A stretch of DNA of 5,412 nt from Bdellovibrio sp. (GCA_019104905.1 JAHRXB010000311.1:1-5412); one strand, 5' to 3'. Counted from the first letter of the stretch, positions 1-5,412 are shown. Notes: generated from the letters alone by a model not told the origin. Translations and numbers: made by a program.

Positions 1-162
1 ACCATGGGACGAGATATCGAATGGGACAAGGTGAAGCAGATTTATAAAATGGCCCGCCGTCACGGAGTTCAGTTGGCGGCGATTCAAGGTCACACCGGGA
101 TTATCACGGATAAAGAGATTGAACTCACAAGACAACTGGCATTATCAAAACGGAAGAAATAG
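1..162 (+). CDS. C-terminal end of a gene cut by the window edge; possibly an acyl-ACP-reductase-like dehydrogenase
   Basis: Frame 1 is open from the first base and ends at TAG 160-162, giving 53 visible codons. There is an ATG at base 4, but nothing upstream can be seen, so a tail of a longer protein is more likely than a 52-residue gene. The visible part is charged, helical and soluble: GRDIEWDKVKQIYKMARRHG, then QLAAIQGHTGIITDKEIE and a basic end, SKRKK. The pattern 'helix, (R/K)HG-x-x-LA, short hydrophobic strand, (T)D-x-x-IE' recalls from memory the C-terminus of dehydrogenases related to long-chain acyl-ACP reductase, annotated in some proteobacteria as shikimate-dehydrogenase-like. The family call is weak because the Rossmann and catalytic parts lie outside the window. 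Its stop overlaps the AGGAG ribosome site of the next gene, so the two are very probably co-transcribed, and a lipid-related role would suit the operon. Confidence 0.6.
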   Translation, partial: TMGRDIEWDKVKQIYKMARRHGVQLAAIQGHTGIITDKEIELTRQLALSKRKK

Positions 163-170
163 GAGATGTC

Positions 171-869
171 ATGAAGACACTTTTGGCTGTAGGCGTTTTA
201 GCGTTTTCGCTCCAAGCAGGAGCGGCCGAGGATCCGGCCGAGTGGGTGAAAAAAGCCGACAATATTCGAAATCCTGCAGAGTCCTATGAAATGAAGATCA
301 AAGTGGAGACCTCAGAAAATACATCGGTCTTTCAAGTCTACCTCAAAGGGCAGGATAAAACTTTGATTGTGACCAAAGAGCCTGCGCGGGACAAAGGACG
401 CAACATGCTGATGTTGGATCGTGACTTTCATGCTTACGTTCCCAATTTAAAGCGCTCCATGCGTTTGTCTTTGGCGCAAAAGCTATCCGGACAGGTCGCT
501 AACGGAGACATTTCCCGTACTCGCTGGTATGGCGATTATTCAGTGACAAAAGAAGCCGAAGCCAATGGAGAGGTTCAGCTTCTTCTCAAAGGGAATAAAG
601 ACAATCTGACCTATGCATGGATTCGCCTGTGGCTGAAAAAAGGAAGTTTTGAACCTTTGCGTGCTGAGTACTTGGGGCTCAACGGAAAGACCGTGCTAAA
701 AAAAGCCAGCTTCGAGGACTATAAGAGCATCGCGGGGGCGGTTCGCCCGACCACTTTAAAAATTGAAGATACCAACAAACAGATCAGCCATATTCGTATT
801 TTAGAGATGGGCAAAAAAGATTTTTCCGACTCTTTCTTCTCAGTCCGTAACATGGAAAGCATGAAGTAG
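171..869 (+). CDS. Periplasmic LolA-like outer membrane lipoprotein-sorting protein
   Basis: This 232-residue exported protein begins with a signal peptide (K2, hydrophobic LLAVGVLAF, cleavage probably after A18 or A19). AGGAG at 161-165 lies 5 nt before the ATG and fixes the start. The mature part carries the signature of the LolA-like family often annotated 'outer membrane lipoprotein-sorting protein' (Pfam LolA_like): a beta-strand region at about 40-70, KGRNMLML at 75-82, an aromatic YVPNLKRSMRLSLAQKL block at 89-105, and the highly typical NGDISRTRW at 111-119 followed by GDY. Length is normal for the family. Known members have the half-open beta-barrel fold that binds acyl chains and are commonly encoded beside RND/MMPL transporters and outer-membrane proteins. 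The role inferred here is carrying a lipid or lipidated cargo through the periplasm. No RND gene is visible, though one could lie upstream of the window. It is distinct from canonical LolA. The next gene starts 1 nt after its stop. Confidence 0.85.
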   Translation: MKTLLAVGVLAFSLQAGAAEDPAEWVKKADNIRNPAESYEMKIKVETSENTSVFQVYLKGQDKTLIVTKEPARDKGRNMLMLDRDFHAYVPNLKRSMRLSLAQKLSGQVANGDISRTRWYGDYSVTKEAEANGEVQLLLKGNKDNLTYAWIRLWLKKGSFEPLRAEYLGLNGKTVLKKASFEDYKSIAGAVRPTTLKIEDTNKQISHIRILEMGKKDFSDSFFSVRNMESMK

Positions 870-870
870 A

Positions 871-1935
871 GTGAGGACGGGCCTTTTTCTATTTTTTCTG
901 ATGATGTCGATAGCAGCAAGAGCCGACCTGACCGGGGCCTCTCGCTATGAGTATATTCGTGGAAAAGAAGAAGAGTTGGCGCATCGACTTATTATTAAAT
1001 CCAAATTGAATTCCAATCTGGGGCCTTTCGGAATTTTTATGGAAGGTTTCGGAGAATTTGAAACGAATGAAGATCAAGCCTTTATTCGTCGCTCTCCTTC
1101 GCGAGGGTATTTGCAAGAGGCTTACCTCGAGTTTAAAAAAGACTCATTTTATGTGCGTGTGGGACGACAGGCTCTACGTTGGAGCGAAAGTTGGAGTTTG
1201 CCGTCCTTGGATGTGTGGACGGGGCGACGTTGGAATCGTCTCTTTTTTGATCCGCTGGCTGACCAACTGACTCACTCTACGGGTGTTTCTTTTTCTTACA
1301 CCACGGAAAACACCTCCTTAGATCTTGTCGGCATCGGAGATCTTGCCGAAACCTTCTATCCTGTTCCAATTCCCGAGGTAGAGAACGAAAAGAATACGAG
1401 TTTTGGGGGGCGTTTTAAATGGAATGTCGCGGGATTTGGATTTTCCGCGATGAGTGCGCAGGTTCTTCGCAAGAACCACTATGGAGTGAGTGGGAACTAT
1501 GCTTTTGACTCGGCTGTTCCCAAAATAGAAATTGGCTATGTCGAAGATACAACTCCAGGACTGACGGTGAAACGCGATCAGATGTTTTCAACGCTAGGAT
1601 GTGACTTGTTTTTAGGAAGCTGGGTGCTTCTTCCCCAGATCACCTATTTCGAAGTGAATACGCCCCAGGGAACCGATCATCAGACTTCGTTTTACGCCTC
1701 GGCACAGTGGAACCCTGATCGTCATGACGTGCAGGTTCTTTTTTTTCAAAACCCTCAAAGCAAAGATGCCTTCATGAGTGCAAGTTATGGATATAACGTG
1801 ACTGACTATTTTACCGCCTCGGGGTTTGTGCAAAACTATGCGGGACAAGAGGGCCTTTACAAATTTTATGAAGAAATCACGGGGGGACTCGTGGTGGGCT
1901 TGCGTTTGGAACTGACTGGAAATTTAGCCTTTTAA
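871..1935 (+). CDS. Outer-membrane beta-barrel protein, DUF1302-like
   Basis: This 354-residue protein starts at GTG 871, one base after the previous stop. No strong Shine-Dalgarno is seen, so translation is probably coupled by re-initiation. The GTG start supplies a complete signal peptide (MRTGLFLFFLMMSIAARA, cleavage before D19). The in-frame ATG at 901 would remove most of it, which argues for GTG. The mature chain alternates polar and hydrophobic residues with many aromatics, as in amphipathic beta-strands, and ends in LELTGNLAF with the terminal Phe typical of outer-membrane barrels recognised by BAM. The segment YLEFKKDSFYVRVGRQALRW (85-104), followed by SES, resembles the 'GRQ..W(G/S)E' hallmark of DUF1302-type proteins. 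In other bacteria such proteins sit beside LolA-like and MMPL genes. The likely role is the outer-membrane step of a lipid or hydrophobic-compound pathway. The barrel assignment is firm, but the family is a judgement from motif memory, and a DUF1302 relationship needs a profile search. Confidence 0.75.
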   Translation: MRTGLFLFFLMMSIAARADLTGASRYEYIRGKEEELAHRLIIKSKLNSNLGPFGIFMEGFGEFETNEDQAFIRRSPSRGYLQEAYLEFKKDSFYVRVGRQALRWSESWSLPSLDVWTGRRWNRLFFDPLADQLTHSTGVSFSYTTENTSLDLVGIGDLAETFYPVPIPEVENEKNTSFGGRFKWNVAGFGFSAMSAQVLRKNHYGVSGNYAFDSAVPKIEIGYVEDTTPGLTVKRDQMFSTLGCDLFLGSWVLLPQITYFEVNTPQGTDHQTSFYASAQWNPDRHDVQVLFFQNPQSKDAFMSASYGYNVTDYFTASGFVQNYAGQEGLYKFYEEITGGLVVGLRLELTGNLAF

Positions 1936-1939
1936 GGAG
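1934..1939 (+). promoter_or_regulatory. Shine-Dalgarno site supporting a GTG start
   Basis: AAGGAG overlaps the TAA stop of the barrel gene (1933-1935) and lies 5 nt before GTG 1945. It supports GTG as the start of the DUF3419 gene and shows that the two genes belong to one transcript. Confidence 0.7.
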
Positions 1940-1944
1940 AGCTT

Positions 1945-3042
1945 GTGGCAAAAGAATACTTTTCGGACTTGAATTACACCTTGGCGAATGAAGACACCCG
2001 TATTGAGTTTGAGTTACTTCCTGAAGGGGTCGAACGAGTTTTCAGTATCGCCGGATCGGGCGCACGTTGTTTGCCTTTGATTGCCAAGAATCCGAAGTAT
2101 TTAGACGTGATCGACATGTCGGTGAGTCAACTTTATCTATGTGAACTTCGTTTGCAGGCGATGAAAACATTGCCGTATGAAGAGTACCTCTTTCTGATGG
2201 GATATCGGGGGGCTTTGCAAGGCGGAGACGACGGGGGAGACGATCGCGAGAAGATTTTTAAGAAACTGACGTTGTCTTCGGAGGCTTCCCGCTATTGGAT
2301 GGACCGGGTGCAAGGCTGGAAACCCAAAGGGTTTATTTTATTAGGTCGCTGGGAAGCGCATTTTCAAAAATTGGGTTATCTTTTTCGAGACATTTTAAAA
2401 TGCGATTTCAATAAGTTTTTTGCCGCACAAACATTGCAAGAACAGGTTGAGATTTACGAAAAAGAATGGCCGAAGGTTCGATGGAATAGCTTTATTCGCA
2501 TCGCCGCCAGTGAGTATGTCTTCAATAAGTTTTTATATAAAGGCCACTTCAGTGGAAAATCGGAACACAAGACGGAACAGAGAGCTCCGTCGCAGTTTAT
2601 TATGGAAGAGTTCGATCGCATTTTTAGAACTCAGCTGGTGCGAAAGAACTATTTTATGCAGATTCTTTTCTTGGGGCGTATCGCCTATGAAGAGGGGCTT
2701 CCTTTGGAGGCTCATCAGCATATCGTGGAGGCCGTAAAAAAATCGAAAACGGAAATTCGTTATCTGCATGGCAATCTACTGGAACATTTACCTCGTTATC
2801 CCTATAACTTTGTATCGTTGTCCGACACCATTTCTTATCTTGAGCAACAAGATGCCAATCAAATCTTGCAAAAGCTTTCCCCGGAAACTCCTTCGGGAAG
2901 TCAGATTGTGATTCGGTCCTTTATGCGGGCCCCAACTGAGATTGATTTGCAAAACTGGCAAGAACGGGGTGATCTGAATCAGTGGGCGCAAAAGAAAGAT
3001 GGAACGGGCGTGTATCAGTTCCATATTTTCAAAAAGACCTGA
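1945..3042 (+). CDS. BtaA-like DUF3419 family protein, probable SAM-dependent 3-amino-3-carboxypropyl transferase
   Basis: This 365-residue protein has no signal peptide and is probably cytosolic or at the inner face of the membrane. The N-terminus LNYTLANEDTRIE (9-21) matches the opening typical of DUF3419 proteins. A SAM-binding motif I follows, VFSIAGSGARCLPLI (32-46), then the acidic strand VIDMSVSQLYL (55-65), comparable to the D-x-(N/S)-x-x-Q element of BtaA. The C-terminal NFVSLSDTISYL (288-299) and IVIRSFMRAP (321-330) match the late Rossmann strands. BtaA moves the 3-amino-3-carboxypropyl group of S-adenosylmethionine to diacylglycerol, the first step to the betaine lipid DGTS. Whether this protein uses diacylglycerol is unknown, and no methyltransferase partner (BtaB) is seen. 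It is somewhat shorter than Rhodobacter BtaA (a little over 400 residues from memory). An Asp/Gly-rich loop GGDDGGDDRE lies at 92-101. It is the last gene of the lipid-themed string. Family confidence is high, exact reaction moderate to low. Confidence 0.8.
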   Translation: MAKEYFSDLNYTLANEDTRIEFELLPEGVERVFSIAGSGARCLPLIAKNPKYLDVIDMSVSQLYLCELRLQAMKTLPYEEYLFLMGYRGALQGGDDGGDDREKIFKKLTLSSEASRYWMDRVQGWKPKGFILLGRWEAHFQKLGYLFRDILKCDFNKFFAAQTLQEQVEIYEKEWPKVRWNSFIRIAASEYVFNKFLYKGHFSGKSEHKTEQRAPSQFIMEEFDRIFRTQLVRKNYFMQILFLGRIAYEEGLPLEAHQHIVEAVKKSKTEIRYLHGNLLEHLPRYPYNFVSLSDTISYLEQQDANQILQKLSPETPSGSQIVIRSFMRAPTEIDLQNWQERGDLNQWAQKKDGTGVYQFHIFKKT

Positions 3043-3064
3043 TTCTTATTGATTCGGTTTTTTT
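3031..3064 (+). terminator. Weak rho-independent terminator-like hairpin
   Basis: AAAAAGACC (3031-3039) can pair with GGTTTTTTT (3056-3064) as a 9-bp stem with one G-U pair around a 16-nt loop, ending in a seven-T run. It overlaps the last codons of the DUF3419 gene. The stem is A/U-rich with only two G-C pairs, so termination may be inefficient. The position at the end of the gene string is right. Confidence 0.35.
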
Positions 3065-3081
3065 AAGATTCCGTAAGGAAA

Positions 3082-3110
3082 TGGAAAATAAATAAAAATT
3101 TATGTATTCT
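3082..3110 (+). promoter_or_regulatory. Tentative sigma70-type promoter for the PAS gene
   Basis: TGGAAA (3082-3087, 4 of 6 to TTGACA) and TATTCT (3105-3110, preceded by TG) are separated by 17 nt in an AT-rich stretch just after the terminator-like hairpin. Spacing and position fit a promoter for the gene at 3135, but both hexamers are imperfect and AT-rich DNA gives such matches by chance. Confidence 0.3.
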
Positions 3111-3134
3111 ATTCTGCAAGTGGGGGAATAGGGT

Positions 3135-3563
3135 ATGTATCGGTCAAAGGGCTGCTTGTCCTTGTTTCTATCGCAACGAGATTTCGTTGTGGATCCGACG
3201 GCTATTAAGCTATTAAATGACAAACAACTTGTACGCCTTTGGAACTCTCGCGGGGATCTCATTTATTATAATGAGCTACTGCGTAAGGCGACCTCCTATT
3301 CTCCTTTGGATTTGTGTTATTACGATCTGAAGACCTTGTGGTCCTTCGAAGATGATGGATACGATCGTTTTAAGTCCATTGTTTTGAAGACGATGATGGG
3401 GCAAGAGCTTGGAAAAAACTGTGACTATATCGTGCGAGAAAATCGCGGAGAGAGGCTCTTTGGCCATCATAACATCGATATTGCCACTCCCGTCTGGAAT
3501 GACGGCAAGATCGAAGGGATTTTGATTGCCGGGACTTGTGATGTGTATAAAAAAGCCGGATGA
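3135..3563 (+). CDS. Small stand-alone PAS-like sensor domain protein
   Basis: This protein has 142 residues, no signal peptide and no membrane segment. GGGGGA at 3122-3127 is a fair ribosome site about 7 nt before ATG 3135. From about residue 30 the chain reads like a PAS domain: strand QLVRLWNSRGDLIYYNELL (31-49, the usual 'G-x-(I/L)-x-(Y/F)-x-N' turn), then KATSYSPLDL resembling the 'tGYs..El' helix, helices to about 90, and the C-terminal sheet CDYIVREN (96-103), HHNIDIATPVWNDGKIEGIL (111-130) and IAGTCDV (131-137). No kinase, GGDEF, phosphodiesterase or DNA-binding output domain is attached, so it may act as a sensor or partner for another protein. Residues 1-25 are unlike PAS, and GTG 3189 is an alternative start with a poorer ribosome site. 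It has four cysteines (7, 61, 96, 135), but no cofactor-binding pattern is recognised. The gene is separate from both neighbouring units. The PAS call is by pattern and moderate. Confidence 0.65.
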   Translation: MYRSKGCLSLFLSQRDFVVDPTAIKLLNDKQLVRLWNSRGDLIYYNELLRKATSYSPLDLCYYDLKTLWSFEDDGYDRFKSIVLKTMMGQELGKNCDYIVRENRGERLFGHHNIDIATPVWNDGKIEGILIAGTCDVYKKAG

Positions 3564-3595
3564 AAAAGAGGAACTTACTCGGGGCTCAAGGGAAC

Positions 3596-3648
3596 GGAAG
3601 GGGCCAGTGGTGTTTTGTCTCAACATGAGACGTGATCGGACCGCTTCC
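3596..3648. other. Nested inverted repeat in the intergenic space
   Basis: A perfect palindrome, GTCTCA-ACA-TGAGAC (3617-3631), lies inside a longer imperfect stem: GGAAGGGGCC (3596-3605) against GGACCGCTTCC (3638-3648), with one bulged G and one mismatch. No T-run follows on either strand, so it is not a normal terminator. It could be an operator for the adhesin unit that begins 39 nt downstream, or an mRNA leader structure. The rest of 3564-3686 shows no supported gene and no clear promoter. Confidence 0.3.
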
Positions 3649-3686
3649 TCAAGAAACGCCGAAAAATTGCCGATATTTTAGAGGTC

Positions 3687-4253
3687 ATGCTGAAGCAGTC
3701 TATTTGGAAAATCAATATTTTAGCGTTATTTGCCAGCGCCATGGTGGGGTGTTCGGATGCCAATCCAACAGTCAGCATCTTGCGTTCTATTGAAGGTTTT
3801 GATTTTTCAAGTCCCAACATTGTAACCGCCAGTCTCAACTCCGTCCCTTTACAAGCCAATTGTTCGGCCTTTGTCGGCGGAGTGGAGATGAGTTTTGATG
3901 GAGGAACGACCTGGATCACACCGACGTCGTATGATCCCTCAGCAAAATCAGTTTGCGAGAACGGTTTATTCTCTGTGACTTTGTCGGACTCTAAAGCACC
4001 GCTCAATGGAATGGCGATTTCCAAAGGGCAGATTTTCACTGTTAAGTTTAGAGCATTACCGCGAATAGGAAATTGGATCTATCGCGACGTGAGTGTGAAG
4101 TATGCTCCGTCGTCGCCTCTTTCTGAAGAGATCTTAGTTGGTTCTCAAATACAAACGGGCAGCGGACTGGTTTTGCACAGTCGACTGCGCGGACAAACTC
4201 AGCAAGTTTCTCAAGGCGGCGCATTTAAAATTCGAGGAAGGATTACGCAGTGA
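3687..4253 (+). CDS. Small outer-membrane lipoprotein paired with a tail-fibre-like adhesin
   Basis: This 188-residue protein has a lipoprotein signal peptide: K3 and K8, hydrophobic INILALFASAMV, and a lipobox MVGC with the acylated Cys at residue 22. Ser at +2 favours outer-membrane sorting by the usual Lol rule. GAGG at 3681-3684 sits 2 nt before ATG 3687, a short spacing, but the frame has no earlier ATG, GTG or TTG after the stop at 3633-3635. The mature part is predicted to be mostly beta. It contains SFDGGTTW (69-76), an exact Asp-box pattern S-x-D-x-G-x-T-W, and two further cysteines (59 and 90) flanking it that could form a disulfide. The last 40 residues (from 149) have no Asp or Glu and end in basic KIRGRITQ. 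No named family is recognised. Its TGA stop overlaps the GTG start of the fibre gene, so the two are translationally coupled. Inference: surface anchor, assembly factor or partner of the fibre. Confidence 0.75.
   Translation: MLKQSIWKINILALFASAMVGCSDANPTVSILRSIEGFDFSSPNIVTASLNSVPLQANCSAFVGGVEMSFDGGTTWITPTSYDPSAKSVCENGLFSVTLSDSKAPLNGMAISKGQIFTVKFRALPRIGNWIYRDVSVKYAPSSPLSEEILVGSQIQTGSGLVLHSRLRGQTQQVSQGGAFKIRGRITQ
4238..4242 (+). promoter_or_regulatory. Shine-Dalgarno site fixing the GTG start of the fibre gene
   Basis: AAGGA, preceded by GAGG at 4234-4237, lies inside the last codons of the lipoprotein gene and 7 nt before GTG 4250. It supports GTG 4250, whose product has a complete signal peptide, over internal starts. 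Confidence 0.65.
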
Positions 4254-5412
4254 AGTTCATTCTTTCTTTGATTTTTACGTTCGTCGCTTCTTATGCTCAA
4301 GCTGTTTCGCCGGGGCCTTTGTTCACTTATGAAGGTGTGTTGACGGATTCTGCGGGAACTCCGATCACGACGGCGCAGACGGTGACCTTTCAAGTTCTTT
4401 ATTCTTCTTGTATTGTTTATGAAGAAACGCAATCTGTTTCTCCGGGCTCGCAAGGGGAGTTTAGCGTCATCATCGGAGCAGGGACTCGAACGGATTCAAC
4501 CTCGAATACGGCAGAGCGCATTTTTGCCTCGTCAGGCTCAATGAACTGTCAGGGAGGAAGTCCTGTGACAGTCACTGGTTTTGCGACCAGATCTTTGCAT
4601 ATTCGTGTGGGTTCCACGGATCTTTCACCGGATGTGACCATCAATAATGTTCCTTTTGCGATCAACTCACAGAAGTTGGCAGATAAAGGACCTGGCGACT
4701 TTGTGCAAATCAGTGCGGCGATTTCTCAGGCGAATGTTGAAAGTATTTTTAATCGATACACCAAGTTGGATGCGATCTTGAATAATTTCAATTCCGCAGG
4801 AACAACTCTTGGTGCCAATATCACAGGAAATGCGGCGACCGCCACGACCGCCACCAGCGCGACCAATGTCACTGGTGTGGTGGCCGTTGCTAACGGAGGA
4901 ACGGGAGCGACGACGGCCTCCGCCGCCAGAACAAATCTTGGACTCGGAACTTTGTCCCTCCTCTCGCCGACAGGTACAGCGGATAACACCACGTATCTTC
5001 GGGGTGACGGGACGTGGGCGACGGTTTCAGGCGGTGGTGGTGGAACCATCACGGGAGTGAGTGCTGGCTCAGGACTGACCGGAGGGGGAGCCTCGGGGTC
5101 TGTGACCCTTTCTTTGTCGAGTGTGGGAACTGCGGGAACTTACACCAAAGTGACCGTCGACTCTCAAGGGCGAGTCACGAATGGTATTGCGACTTTGGCC
5201 GACACTGATATTCCAAGTCTGGATTGGTCTAAAATCACAACGGGAAAGCCCACGACTCTCGCGGGCTATGCCATCACGGATGCCGTGAAGAATGTGGCCT
5301 CTGCTCCGGGAATTCAAGCGGGCCTTGAAGCGGGAAAACCTACAGCGACTAATTCAGGACTTCTTTATATCGCAACCGACAGCCAAAAGATCTATCGCGA
5401 TAGTGGCACCTG
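4250..5412 (+). CDS. Phage-tail-fibre-like secreted adhesin, MAT-type, 3' end missing
   Basis: The frame starts at GTG 4250, overlaps the lipoprotein stop as GTGA, and stays open through 387 codons to the window edge, so its stop is not visible. Residues 1-18 are a signal peptide ending in SYAQA. A head domain (about 24-145) runs from FTYEGVLTDSAGTPIT through beta-strands to VPFAINSQKLADKG and has two cysteines (54, 100). After a linker helix (about 155-180) come fibre-shaft motifs: ITGNAATATTATSATNVTG (191-209), NGGTGATT (215-222), ARTNLGLG (226-233), YLRGDGTWATV (249-259), a Gly run and SGLTGGG (274-280), YTKVTVDSQGRV (298-309), KPTTLAGYAITDAV (333-346), and LLYIATDSQKIYRDSGT (371-387). These are standard in phage tail fibres and in Bdellovibrio fibre proteins called mosaic adhesive trimers (MAT). 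Such proteins are trimeric, surface-located and involved in prey recognition, usually ending in a variable tip and a self-cleaving S74-type chaperone, which would be downstream. Fibre nature is strong. MAT membership is inference. Confidence 0.85.
   Translation, partial: MKFILSLIFTFVASYAQAVSPGPLFTYEGVLTDSAGTPITTAQTVTFQVLYSSCIVYEETQSVSPGSQGEFSVIIGAGTRTDSTSNTAERIFASSGSMNCQGGSPVTVTGFATRSLHIRVGSTDLSPDVTINNVPFAINSQKLADKGPGDFVQISAAISQANVESIFNRYTKLDAILNNFNSAGTTLGANITGNAATATTATSATNVTGVVAVANGGTGATTASAARTNLGLGTLSLLSPTGTADNTTYLRGDGTWATVSGGGGGTITGVSAGSGLTGGGASGSVTLSLSSVGTAGTYTKVTVDSQGRVTNGIATLADTDIPSLDWSKITTGKPTTLAGYAITDAVKNVASAPGIQAGLEAGKPTATNSGLLYIATDSQKIYRDSGT

Noticed and set aside
901..903. ATG as an alternative start of the barrel gene
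   Set aside because: It would remove most of the signal peptide from an outer-membrane protein. GTG 871 gives a complete one.
2407..2534. 14-base direct repeat TTCAATAAGTTTTT at 2407-2420 and 2521-2534
   Set aside because: Both copies are in frame and encode FNKF in one protein. Two copies with unrelated flanks are best explained by chance or codon preference.
3560..3628. 22-codon frame beginning ATGA, overlapping the PAS gene stop
   Set aside because: Too short, with no ribosome site and no recognisable features. It is probably chance.
3615..3679. Promoter candidates for the lipoprotein gene (TTGTCT and TATTTT)
   Set aside because: The two elements are not at a workable spacing, and the second would leave a leader too short for the ribosome site.
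3549..3681. Possible frameshift at the A6 run (3549-3554) extending the PAS protein by about 43 residues
   Set aside because: The alternative frame is open but gives an Arg/Lys/Glu-rich stretch unlike any domain, and the PAS fold is already complete at VYKKAG.
3620..4039. Antisense open frame of 139 codons across the lipoprotein gene
   Set aside because: No ribosome site or recognisable protein features. The + strand frame has a lipoprotein signal, a coupled neighbour and sensible composition.
5031..5044. G-rich run that could form a two-tier G-quadruplex
   Set aside because: It is the codon string for a Gly linker in the fibre shaft, so coding explains it.
4726..5052. Antisense open frame of 108 codons rich in Pro, Val and Ala
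   Set aside because: It is the mirror of the Gly/Thr/Ala-rich fibre shaft. The low-complexity codons keep other frames open by chance.

Overview
The window looks like chromosomal DNA of a Bdellovibrio-type predatory bacterium (order Bdellovibrionales). This is inference, not proof. It rests on moderate GC, densely packed genes, exported proteins with Gram-negative signal peptides, GTG starts, and above all a phage-tail-fibre-like surface protein of the kind that is abundant in Bdellovibrio. All supported genes are on the + strand. Two are cut by the window edges.

Bases 1-3042 form one tight gene string with gaps of 8, 1 and 9 nt. It holds the C-terminal end of a gene that may be an acyl-ACP-reductase-like dehydrogenase (weak call), a periplasmic LolA-like 'outer membrane lipoprotein-sorting' protein, an outer-membrane beta-barrel resembling DUF1302-type proteins, and a cytosolic BtaA-like DUF3419 protein expected to use S-adenosylmethionine on a lipid. 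Together they suggest making or modifying a lipid inside the cell and moving it across the periplasm to the outer membrane. The string ends at a weak, A/U-rich terminator-like hairpin at about 3031-3064.

Bases 3065-3686 hold a separate small gene (3135-3563) for a stand-alone PAS-like sensor domain, with a tentative promoter in the AT-rich stretch before it. A 123-nt intergenic space follows. It contains no convincing gene but has a nested inverted repeat around a perfect 6+3+6 palindrome.

Bases 3687-5412 hold a two-gene adhesin unit. The first gene encodes a small lipoprotein with an Asp-box-type hairpin motif. Its stop overlaps the GTG start of the second (GTGA), a secreted phage-tail-fibre-like protein that stays open to the window's end (387 codons visible). 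Its head domain is followed by classic fibre-shaft motifs (NGGTGATT, LRGDGTW, KVTVDSQGRV, GKPTTLAGY). It fits the mosaic adhesive trimer (MAT) class of Bdellovibrio fibres used in prey recognition. The adhesive tip and C-terminal chaperone would lie beyond the window. The lipoprotein/fibre coupling, with a possible anchor or assembly role for the lipoprotein, is the most interesting point.
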